Shown in pieces: positions 55,963 to 64,000 of a DNA stretch of 64,000 nucleotides. Location: positions 46,919,486 through 46,983,485 of the forward strand of contig CM055108.1 in NCBI GenBank assembly GCA_029204225.1. Direction: 5' to 3'. A program made the translations under genes and the position numbers. How positions within the stretch are numbered: the first letter of the stretch is position 1; every line of letters starts with the position of its first letter. This DNA comes from Diphasiastrum complanatum (taxonomy: Eukaryota > Streptophyta > Lycopodiopsida > Lycopodiales > Lycopodiaceae). Under the pieces are notes generated by a model. The model worked only from the letters and a program-made list of their open reading frames with translations. It was not told the DNA's origin and searched no databases.

Positions 55963-58326
55963 CATTAGGAGAAATTTGGGCTCAAAATGGGCCCTTTAAG
56001 AAATTTGACTTTAGAGAGAGGTTAGGTAGAGAGAGAATGGAGACCGGTACTGTTTGGTTACCGTTTTTTGAGTTTCCGACACTGCCCGCATTCTAACTAC
56101 TGTGGTTAAAACTAGCTCTAACTTCAGACAATAATCACTTAAGCATGCTTGTAATAACAGCCATACATTTGTCATATAATCCGGGGATGTAAACGTCCAC
56201 CAATAATAATATTACAGCATGGTACCTGTGCCTAAAAGTAATGAACGGTCTATTACTAAAAAATAATGGCCACCGAATTCCGTACCTAGAGATACGATAC
56301 GTTCACGGAAAATTATGAGGGCAATCATTTCTAAAACTCTGCTCTACATAAGCACTAACATGACAATAAAAATATCTTTACATTTGAATTTCACGCACAA
56401 ATATCGGTTCAGCATGCGCACACATCATCCGGATACCCTTCAGTCATGGCGGGTCAAGTGGCGTGCCCCTTGGCCTAGGAGGTGGTGGTGGAGGACGAGT
56501 GTTGGTGGATTTCCAGGTGGCCTCCTTGCATTGGGACACCTCTGTGTTGTTTGCTTCGCGCAGCCATTCGTGTACCCAATATCGAATCAGCACGCGCGTA
56601 CAAAGTCAGCAGCTGCAGAATGTAGGTTGGGCACGCCGAACCGATATCGGACAAAAAAGTCAAAAACTAGGCTATATCAGATGGGCGCGTGGGAGTCCGA
56701 AACAGGAATATCATGATTGGATCGGACGCCTTGAACTGATATTGAAAAACGGTAACTTTTGAAAGACAGCTCAGATTTAGACGATTACAATGCCATTAGA
56801 AAGCCCTCGACGAGAGCTTTTCAACGACACCCAACATGACCTAGTTCTGAGCTACGGTTAAAGAGATATTTTCAGTCAAAGTTTTGGGCGGTAAAACAGT
56901 CAACAGTCAACCTAATATTGAATCGGCGTGCGGTTGACTAGTTTGACCCGGTAAACCCTAAGGGCGCGCGTCGATCCCAAAACTTTGACTACCTATAACT
57001 TTTGAACCGTAACTTGGAATTAGGTCATTCTGGTGCCGTTGCGAAGCTCTCGTCGAGCTCTTTCTAAAAAAAAAATTGAAAAACCTAATATCGGATCGAC
57101 TCACGCCCTTAGGGTTTTACTGGGTCAAACTGGTCAACCTCGCGCCGATCCAATATTAGGTTGATCGTTAACTATTTTACCGCCCAAAATTTTGACTGAG
57201 AATATATCTTTAACCATAGCTCGGAACTAGGTCATCTTGGGTGCCATTGAAAAGCTCTCGTCGAGGGCTTTCTAATGGCGTTGTAATCGTCTCAATTCGA
57301 GATGTCTTTCAGAAGTTACCATTTTATTTTTTTCCAATAGACAGTATCGGTTTAGTGCGCCCGACCCAATCATGGGATTCTTGTTCCAGACTCGCACACG
57401 CTCATCCGATATAGCCTAGTTTTCGACTTTTTTCTCTGATATCAGTTCAACGCGCCTGACCTACATTCTATAGCATCTGACTTTCTACGCGCACGCTGAT
57501 TTGATACTGGGATTTTGCATGGCCTTTGGTACTAAATGAAAACTGAATGAAATATTCTGATTTTCAGAGGGGATATTCTAGATTCTCCCTTTGACGTGGA
57601 GGCAACCACTTCTAATCTACAAAGATTTCAAAGTGTGTGGTCGTCCAAAAAACAAAGATCAGCATGGAAAAAGTATGAAGACTCGGATCCAATCCAAAAA
57701 TTTAACACAACGAACAATGGCCTATACTCACTTGCGCATTGATCCGCTATCGACTGCCGACTTTCATACTCGGGTTATCGATTCGGCGCGCGCCTCCTAT
57801 ACTACCTCACTGTTGATCTGTACACATGCGTGCTGATCCGATACTAGGACATTGCATGGCCCGCACCAAACAAACTGCTCTGGCCCGCATCAATGGTTCC
57901 TCTTGGTCTCTGATTGCGTGTCGTCATTAGTCCAAAATATCTCTATGGAAGTTGAGTATGATTGAGAACAAAGAGAATGAGAGGTATACCTAAGAATGAC
58001 AAGAAGTTCCTAAACTACAGGCATTTGTTAACTACAGTTTATAACTATTTACGTCAAATCAACCTCGAGTGTACAAATACGGATAGCAAAAGAGTATTCG
58101 AGCAGTATTTGTGGTCCAATCACAATCGTTTGTACTGCCCGGCAGGATTTTTAAAAATCGCCAAAATTTGGCTGGGAAAGGCAAAAGCAATTTCCGTCCG
58201 TCCACCACTATTACAGTTCATCACAGATGGACACAATTGATTGGGCCACTTAAGCATTGAAACCGTGCGAAGTAAAAAAAAACATCTTGACAAAGGGCCC
58301 ATTTTGACTTCTAATATCTTCTAATG
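55963..58326. mobile_element. Foldback element (2.36 kb) inserted in Gypsy RT
   Basis: Ends CATTAG...CTAATG form an inverted repeat of about 36 bp (CATTAGRAGAWATTWG..., then TCAAAATGGGCCCTTT). Removing it would join RT codons GTTTAT (Val-Tyr) to GCTTAT (Ala-Tyr) of the GVYAYNVMPFGL motif, so no target-site duplication is evident unless GTTTAT/GCTTAT is a decayed 6-bp one. Inside, long arms at 56575-56977 and 57093-57511 are inverted copies of each other around a 115-bp spacer that itself resembles part of the arm. No transposase frame is recognised; frames at 56315-56762 are not conserved. Shortened copies at the same RT position lie at 31830 and 62880. A non-autonomous element of unknown superfamily. 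Confidence 0.8.
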
Positions 58327-58468
58327 ATAAACCCCATTCTCTGTGGCAAAGGTTAGTTTATGTTTATCTTCAGGGGCTATTTGAACAAGGAAATAACCGC
58401 TGAATCCATCCAAGAAGCTAAAAGCTTTAGCTCCCTCCATTTCCTCTAAGATTTGGGTCGTTAAAGAC
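58327..58468 (-). pseudogene. Gypsy RT segment with first catalytic Asp, copy C
   Basis: On the minus strand it reads MEGAKAFSFLDGFSGYFLVQ and IAPEDKHKLTFATENGVY, the RT stretch directly before the foldback insertion. The Asp of LDGFSGY corresponds to the first catalytic residue. It ends abruptly at 58468, where a plus-strand Copia segment begins, so the rest of RT and everything upstream is missing from this minus-strand copy. Confidence 0.85.
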
Positions 58469-58942
58469 TACACTTTCTCTAAAAACACTTACAAGCTGTA
58501 TGACTCCGATACCCAGTAGATCTTATTCAGCAGGGATATTGTCTTTATCGAGGATCAGTTCATCGACTTAAAAGGCAAGAGAAAAGTTCCATGCGAACCT
58601 TCGATAGCCCCTACTTACGACACGACAATTCGAGCCTCTTGTTCAAGCGTGCCGATAGTCAATCAACTATTCGACAATGAATCAGAAGAAGATCTTGCTA
58701 CAATTCAAGGGCAACACAGCCAAGGATTTGATCATCAACCGATTCCACCTCCAAGAAGATCGAATGGAGTGTCCACACAACCCACAAGGTGTATGATGCA
58801 AATCGATCGAAGGAATCGCGAAAGCAAAGCAAATAATAAAATGCAATTCGGATGGAGTTCAGATGTGATTGCTGGTCATTGCCAGCTGAATCACTCCTTG
58901 TTAGTGTATTTCAAAGAATCTCCAGATGTTGAGCCAAGCTGA
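58469..58942 (+). pseudogene. Copia post-integrase spacer, plus strand
   Basis: Inverted copy of 36558-37035: ENTYKLYDSDT equivalent at the start, LFSRDIVFIEDQFIDLKGKR, then PIVNQLFDNESEEDLATIQG and QFGWSSDVIAGHCQLNHSLL to the stop at 58942. The protein similarity is high but only the segment between integrase and RT is present. It lies upstream of plus-strand Gypsy sequence, the mirror image of the order in unit B. Confidence 0.85.
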
Positions 58943-59387
58943 AGACACAGAGTATCTCTTACTCATGACCGAGGAGGTCTCACCCATGACCGAGGAGGTC
59001 TGAGAAGGAGGAGAGCAGAAGAAGCTAAGAGCCGAGTATGAGAGCTGAGGATTACTATCTAGGATGACAGTTATTATCTATGTGTGTCTACATGGTGTAT
59101 CCCAGAGAAGCAACAACCATGTAGGAGCTAGTAATATTTCCTAGGTCTCGACCGACGTCCAGCTCCATTCTCGACCGAGGCTTCAAGCTCCTTTCCTAGT
59201 TGAGCTCCACGACTCTCGTCTAGACTGGACGAAACCTTGTTTCATTCACCTATTGAAAGTACACACTCATTCTCAACCGAACAACTACACTCAATATCCA
59301 TCCAAGTCTTGAGTTAAATCTCAACTGATGCTCATCGATCAGATCTCACACGAGCCTTCCGTAGACACCTCGACAGTAGCTCTTCTA
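58943..59387 (+). other. Join between Copia spacer and Gypsy leader, no gene
   Basis: To about 59148 this mirrors 36370-36557, with a short direct duplication of CATGACCGAGGAGGTCT (58964 and 58985). At about 59149 (TTTCCTAG/GTCTCGACC) it jumps to sequence mirroring 35360 downward, so about 1 kb present in unit B, probably including the Gypsy LTR, is deleted. The remainder is leader with scattered CTCGACCGA motifs. Confidence 0.6.
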
Positions 59388-59762
59388 TCGCATCTCAACC
59401 GATGCCTTTCCGTTACTTCTCGACTGAATATATTCTGTCAATTCTCAACCGGAGGCATCCTGTACAATCTCAACCGACGTTCTCTATCGAATTTTAATCG
59501 AAGGTATTCCTATTAAAACTCGACCGAAGAATTCTATCAGATCTCGACCGGAGCTTTCCTGTCAGATCTCGACCGAAGCATCCTGTCAGATCTCGACCGA
59601 AGCATCCTTTCAGATCTCGACCAGAGCTGTCTCTCAGAACTCAACCGGACTGTTCTATCAGATCTTGACCGAACTGTTCTATCAACTTTCAACCGGACGT
59701 TTCTATCAATTCTCAACTGAGGATTTCTATCAACTCTCAACCGAGAGCTTCGACTTCCAACC
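59388..59762 (+). repeat. 24-bp tandem repeat in the Gypsy leader, plus-strand copy
   Basis: About 15 units with core CTCGACCGAAGCATCCTGTC followed by AGAT. The last eight, from about 59570, keep exact 24-bp spacing. It mirrors 34830-35175. An Arg/Ser-rich open frame on the opposite strand (8-residue period) is a by-product of the 24-bp period. Confidence 0.87.
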
Positions 59763-59925
59763 TGAAACAAGTCAACTTCATGACAAAGTCAACTTTCTTA
59801 TTTGACTAGGTCTTAGTGTTTGCCAAATACCACAGTTCTTTCCAACTTTATTGCAAAACCCTCATTGATTTCTTCAAGTCTTTGAGAATGCATGTGATGT
59901 CTATGACGAGACATTACCAGAAGCC

Positions 59926-61311
59926 ATGGTTCAGCTCTTCTCGATGACCATGATCGATCGAACACAAGAATGGTTTTTAAACCTTGATCGTGAAGATAAA
60001 CGAGATTGGTCACTCTTGAAGGAAGCCTTCATCAAACGTTTTAAGCCATTTTGTTTGATCGAAAGTCCTTTTGTCAAGCTAAGTAACATCAAAATGACAA
60101 AAGATGAAAAAGTACGTGACTACATAGAACAATTTAAACGATTAAAAAGTCAGGTACAAGAACAACCCACTAAATCTATGCTCATAATTTGATTCCTCGT
60201 TGGACTCCCACATTGGATATGACGTGAATTTTGCTCCAATAATGAATACACATCATTGAAACAAGCCATCTCTGATGCCATTCAAGAAGAAGACGAGAGA
60301 TCTGATGTCGATGAGCCACGTGAACGGAGAGCACATCATGCTGTCCAAGAAGCTCGACCAAACGAGAAAACACAAGAACAGTTATAGAAAACACAAATGA
60401 AGTTGCTTAACCAGCAACAGATGCAAAAAATCACGAAAGAGTTTCAAAAAACTCTTTAGTCTATCCAGAGTTCGATGCCAAGTTAGTTACCCACTGGTCA
60501 AATCCACCATAGACGAGAGAACAAATGGTGCCCTCACTGTCGAGGTGCACACATTGGCAATGAGTGCCCTTCAAATCAACCGGTCCCAGATACTTCATTG
60601 ATTAAATGCGACATCTGTGACTTTATGGGTCATACCTCACTCTATTGCTATTATAACCCGAGGAATCAGCCTCACAACCAGTCAGGGGGACATTATCAAC
60701 CTCCTAGACACCAGTTTGTTTCACAAAATTAAAATCAGCACTATCCATCACGAAACAGCTAGGTCCATATACAAGAGTTGCCCAGACAATCTAGACATGA
60801 ACCTCAACCACAACCGGTGCTCTTAGGACCACCTCCAAGGGGACAACCTGATCTAGGAGCACAAAAAGATAGACACCCTCGAGAATCTGCACAAACGCAT
60901 CTTGTAGAAAACTCCTACGATCACTCATATTATCACGATACAACACTTCCATATGTTAGTTCTCAACAATATCCAACCGAAAACTCATGCTCGTGCAAAC
61001 GGGATGAGTATTTCACACCAACAGAAAATCCAGCACAACTAGCCATCCAAGATGGTTATGCTATTGCCATAGGACCAATGAGCAACCGTTGTTATATTTG
61101 TGACGAAACTGGCCACTTCATGGTTGACTGTAAAGTTAAGAACCAATACCATGTGGAGTGTCCAAACTGTGTTCGTAAACATAGTTTGAAAGACCACCCT
61201 AAACAATCTAACATGATCCTTCCAGCACGTCATATATCATCTGAACCTATTAGAGTTATAACTAGAGCACAATGCCAACAACAAGAACAACAACAAAACT
61301 ATGCTAAATAA
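59926..61311 (+). pseudogene. Gypsy gag with three zinc knuckles, plus-strand copy
   Basis: The capsid-like part (59926-60192) reads MIDRTQEWFLNLDREDKRDW, FIKRFKPFCLIESPFVKLSN and KVRDYIEQFKRLKSQVQEQP, then a stop. After a Gln-rich linker come WCPHCRGAHIGNEC and CDICDFMGHTSLYC (about 60530-60645), with a full CCHC in the second. A 177-codon open frame at 60778-61311 carries the last knuckle CYICDETGHFMVDC and CPNCVRKHSLKDHPKQ. Better preserved than the copy at 33285-34684, but still split by stops near 60190, 60388 and 60460. Confidence 0.88.
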
Positions 61312-61413
61312 GTTGACCCACATGGAAGCCACTTGACAACTTCCACATTACCCAAAGACTACCCAGACCCGAACGTGGAACAAAGGTAGTACAATGGATT
61401 TAGAGATGAGTTT

Positions 61414-62215
61414 TTGCGAGAGGAAGAACATACAGAAAGTTTGTTATCCATTCAGATCCCTGACAAAGAGCAATCCCTTCAGGGACTTGAAGTACTTTCT
61501 GACCTCCTGCAAGCTCAACTCACTATGCCATTCCATAGCGTGATAAAATCTTTCATCGGGCTTCAACGCTTTATTCATCGTAGTTTTCAACTGCCTAGCA
61601 TTCCTGATGAACAGCGAAAAACCGAAGAGATTCTTGAAATTCTCCAGATTCCTATGAATCTGCTGAATATAGGTGCTGCTAAAGGGACTAGCATCACCTT
61701 GTCTTTGTCCTATAAAGACCACCCCGCAGTATCAACTATCCTTGATAGCGGATCAAACGTTAATATAATGGCTTTGTCATTGGCAAAGTCATGGGGCTTC
61801 CATACCCTCGATTAACCACAATACAAACTTCGCATGGCTGATCAACGAGTTACAAACCTTGCTGGTCATTTATCAAATATTAAGGTTTGAATAGTAAGTG
61901 TCAAATTTGTAATCGATTGTGTCATCTTAGACTTACCAGAAGATGCCAATACTTATAAACTCCCTCTTGGTATACCCTGGCTCCAGATGGTAGGTGTTGT
62001 CCAAGATTGGAAGCATAGCAAAATCACCTTTGGCAATCATGACAAATGAGTCACTGTTGACTCAACTGGCCATGTCAAGCCCATTAAAGTTTATGATGAT
62101 TGGTCATCAACAACTTATGATGAATCAATGTCGTATTGAAACCGCTGCAGAAGATGTGGATATTCTCCCAAACCATCAGACCAAGCTTCCACGTCCGGTA
62201 GTAGCTCAACTCAGA
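61414..62215 (+). pseudogene. Gypsy protease, plus-strand copy
   Basis: An open frame at 61414-61815 holds LSIQIPDKEQSLQGLEVLSD, IKSFIGLQRFIHRSFQLPSI and the catalytic motif VSTILDSGSNVNIMALSLAK, ending at a stop after GFHTLD (family HTLDQPQY, CAA to TAA). In frame beyond are YKLRMADQRVTNLAGHLSNI, another stop, IDCVILDLPEDANTYKLPLG, WKHSKITFGNHDK and a stop. Both internal stops could be C-to-T changes. The linker to RT (to about 62360) is frameshifted. Confidence 0.88.
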
Positions 62216-62369
62216 TGATTCCCAAAGTTCCACAAAACTTTGTGGAACCGCCTTTCGATCTTCCACGAAAATTTAAAGATTTCACATTGTGGATGACGTT
62301 GTTATCCAGTTACCATAGCCACACCAGGAACCTACACCAAGTTCCAACTCCTTTGAAGGACCAGCTAAA

Positions 62370-62879
62370 ATGATGCCGTTAAACCTTAAAGATCCTAACG
62401 AGGAGATGGATCGAATAGTTCATGTTGGTGCACACCTTTCGTCCGAACAACTTTCTGTTCTGAAAACTTTACTTCGCAAATACAGGGATGTATTTGCATG
62501 GAACTATACAGAAATGAAGGGAATTCCGACTGAAATAGTGGTTCATATGATTCCTTTAGAAGACAACTCTAAGATTGTTAGGGCTAAACCTTATAGAAGT
62601 AACCCCGTCTATCGGGAGAGAATTGATGAAGATATTAAGAAATTGCTGGATGTTGGTTTCATTTATGAAGTCCAACATACTAATTGGGTATCACCCATTG
62701 TGGTTGTACCCAAGAAAAACGGCAAACTTCGTATTTGTGTCAATCTCAAAAACCTTAATGCGGTTACGAAGAAAGACCATTTTCCCTTGTCTTTAACGAC
62801 CCAAATCTTGGATGGATTCAGTGGTTATTTCCTTGTTGAAATAGCCGAAGATAAACATAAAATAGCCCTTGCCACAGAT
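62370..62879 (+). pseudogene. Gypsy RT N-terminal half, plus-strand copy
   Basis: Open from MMPLNLKDPNEEMDRIVHVG through FAWNYTEMKGIPTEIVVHMI, RSNPVYRERIDEDIKKLLDV, NWVSPIVVVPKKNGKLRICV and FPLSLTTQILDGFSGYFLVE, including the first catalytic Asp. It breaks at IALATD, where a shortened foldback element begins. GA is shared by RT (CCACAGA) and the element (GATATTGGG) at the join. Most complete RT N-terminus in the window. Confidence 0.92.
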
Positions 62880-63475
62880 ATTGGGTCCGCGAATGGCTCG
62901 CGCGAAGCAAACAACACAGAGGTGTCCCAATGCAAGGAGGCCACCATGGAAATCCACCAACACTCGTCCTCCACCACCACGTGACCCGCCATGATTGAAG
63001 GGTATCCGGATGATCTGTGCGCATGCTCAACCGATATTCGGGCGTGAAATTCAAATGTAAAATTTTCTTTATCGTCATGTTAGTGCTCATGTGGAGCAGA
63101 GTTTCAGAAATGATTGCCCTCATAAGTTTTCGTGAACGTATCGTATCTCTAGGTACGGAATTCGGTGGCCATTATTTTTTACTGATAGACCATTCATTAC
63201 TTTTAGGCGTAGGTACCATGCTGTAATATTATTATTGGTGGACGTTTACAGCCCCGGATTATATGACAAATGTATGGCTGTTATTACAAGCATGCTTAAC
63301 TGATTAATGCCTGAAGTTAGAGCTAGTTTTAACCACAGTAGTTAGAATGCGGGCAGCACCGGAAACTCAAAAAATAGCAACCAAACGGTACCAGTTTCCA
63401 TTCTCTCTCTACCTAACCTCTCTCTAAAGTCAAATTTCTTAAAGGACCCATTTTGAGCCCAAATTTTCCGTAATG
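62880..63475. mobile_element. Shortened foldback element in Gypsy RT, plus-strand copy
   Basis: The reverse complement of 55963-56574: GAATGGCTCGCGCGAAGCAA, TCCACCAACACTCGTCCTCC, ACCATGCTGTAATATTATTA and the terminal GGACCCATTTTGA...TAATG. The deletion removed both long inverted arms, the far end of the element and a few RT codons, leaving only one end. The right end adjoins GCTTATAATGTC of RT exactly as in the full copy. Confidence 0.88.
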
Positions 63476-64000
63476 GCTTATAATGTCATGCCTTTTGGCT
63501 TATGCAACGTCCCTTCAACGTTTCAGAGGGTTATGCAACTGGTCTTCCAAGACCTATTACATCGGATTGTCAAAATTTATCTTGATGAACTGGATGTACA
63601 TTCCTCAGTCGCTACGCACCTTGACGCAGTGGAAAAAATCTTCATTCGCTGCCATAGATTTGGAATTTTTCTAAACCCTGATAAGTGTCAAATCTGGGTC
63701 ACCCATGGGGTAGTACTCAGACATATAATTTCAAAGGACGGTATTTCTACCGATCCTTCAAAAATCAAAGTAACAGTGGAAATTCCCTTACCTGCAACAA
63801 TGAAAGAAGTTTATGTCTTCCTCGGTCACACAAATTATTATTGCATCTTTAAAATTGATTATGCTTATTTAGCTGTGGTAGATCCTCGATGGACCGAAGA
63901 ACGCATTAAAGCCTTTGAGGAGTTGAAAACAGCCCTTACCATGGCACCCATACTCCGTTCGCCAGACTATATGAAAGAATTCTATGTGCATACTGACGCC
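63476..64000 (+). pseudogene. Gypsy RT C-terminal half and start of RNase H, plus-strand copy, cut by window edge
   Basis: Reads AYNVMPFGLCNVPSTFQRVM, then IVKIYLDELDVHSSVATHLD, HRFGIFLNPDKCQIWVTHGV-like sequence, FLGHTNYYCIFKIDYAYLAV and RWTEERIKAFEELKTALTMA, ending FYVHTDA at 64000. The RT active-site YLDD is YLDE here, a change expected to inactivate polymerase. The frame is open across the visible part. RNase H continues beyond the window. Confidence 0.9.

Noticed and set aside
56315-56762. Two overlapping frames of about 100-130 codons in the foldback element
   Set aside because: They overlap in different registers, are Gly/Arg-rich by composition, show no transposase motif, and are disrupted in the homologous copy at 62880-63475.
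59388-59762. Possible CRISPR-like array (also 23515-23633)
   Set aside because: The repeats abut with no unique spacers and lie in plant retroelement or spacer DNA.
59537-59770. Arg/Ser-rich protein with an 8-residue period (minus strand)
   Set aside because: It is the antisense reading of the 24-bp leader repeat; a 24-bp period gives an 8-codon period in any open frame. No knuckle, start context or conservation supports it.

Overview
The window looks like repeat-dense nuclear DNA from a flowering plant. The evidence is: Ty3/Gypsy and Ty1/Copia elements with tRNA-iMet-type primer sites, GT-AG introns, an exon resembling the RING region of plant RFI2-type E3 ligases, and tracts carrying plant-mitochondrial-type tRNA sequences. 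I found no intact host gene. Nearly everything is a transposable element, a gene fragment or a pseudogene, and most of the window exists as two to four diverged copies inside itself. All family assignments come from reading motifs by eye; no database search was made.

Layout. (1) 1-3299: minus-strand Gypsy PR-RT-RNaseH frame with four stops, a leader of degenerate tandem repeats, a primer site and a 0.9 kb LTR. (2) 3300-19650: composite unit A. It contains a Gypsy protease fragment, an RFI2-exon block, an unrecognised multi-exon gene ('gene 1', 6.1-9.25 kb, plus), a convergent unrecognised gene ('gene 2', 9.36-10.69 kb, minus), a divergent histone-H3-like gene (11.08-12.24 kb, plus), a 1.5 kb mitochondrial-type tract with tRNA-like sequences, and a second, longer RFI2-exon block holding a 3 kb Gypsy fragment. 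(3) 19.65-22.2 kb: spacer, an unidentified open frame and an LTR. (4) 22.2-37.6 kb: unit B, running 1.6 kb repeat, mitochondrial tract, H3-like gene, G-box promoter and gene 2, then minus-strand Copia and Gypsy remains. (5) 37.6-42.8 kb: three further Copia fragments. (6) 43.2-58.3 kb: unit C, carrying the RFI2 block and the same gene cassette, then Gypsy remains split by a 2.36 kb inverted-repeat element. (7) 58.3-64 kb: a plus-strand Copia/Gypsy copy that mirrors unit B's retroelements and runs off the window edge.

The most unusual object is the repeated cassette: gene 2 and a histone-H3-like gene, head to head across a TATA-containing promoter rich in CACGTG, with mitochondrial-type DNA starting about 40 bp beyond the H3-like stop. 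It occurs three times. Copies B and C share deletions that A lacks, so they are sisters. Each H3-like copy is broken by its own mutation as well as by shared stops. In copy A, gene 1 converges on gene 2, giving gene 1 (forward), gene 2 (reverse), promoter, H3-like (forward). I cannot assign gene 1 or gene 2 to a family. The cassette may be the relic of an unclassified mobile element or of a host locus spread by segmental duplication.

Other structure worth attention: a foldback element with long inverted arms sits at the same position in the reverse transcriptase of every Gypsy copy and has no clear target-site duplication; one open frame fuses Gypsy integrase to Copia reverse transcriptase; and several copy-specific deletions end in 2-5 bp of microhomology.
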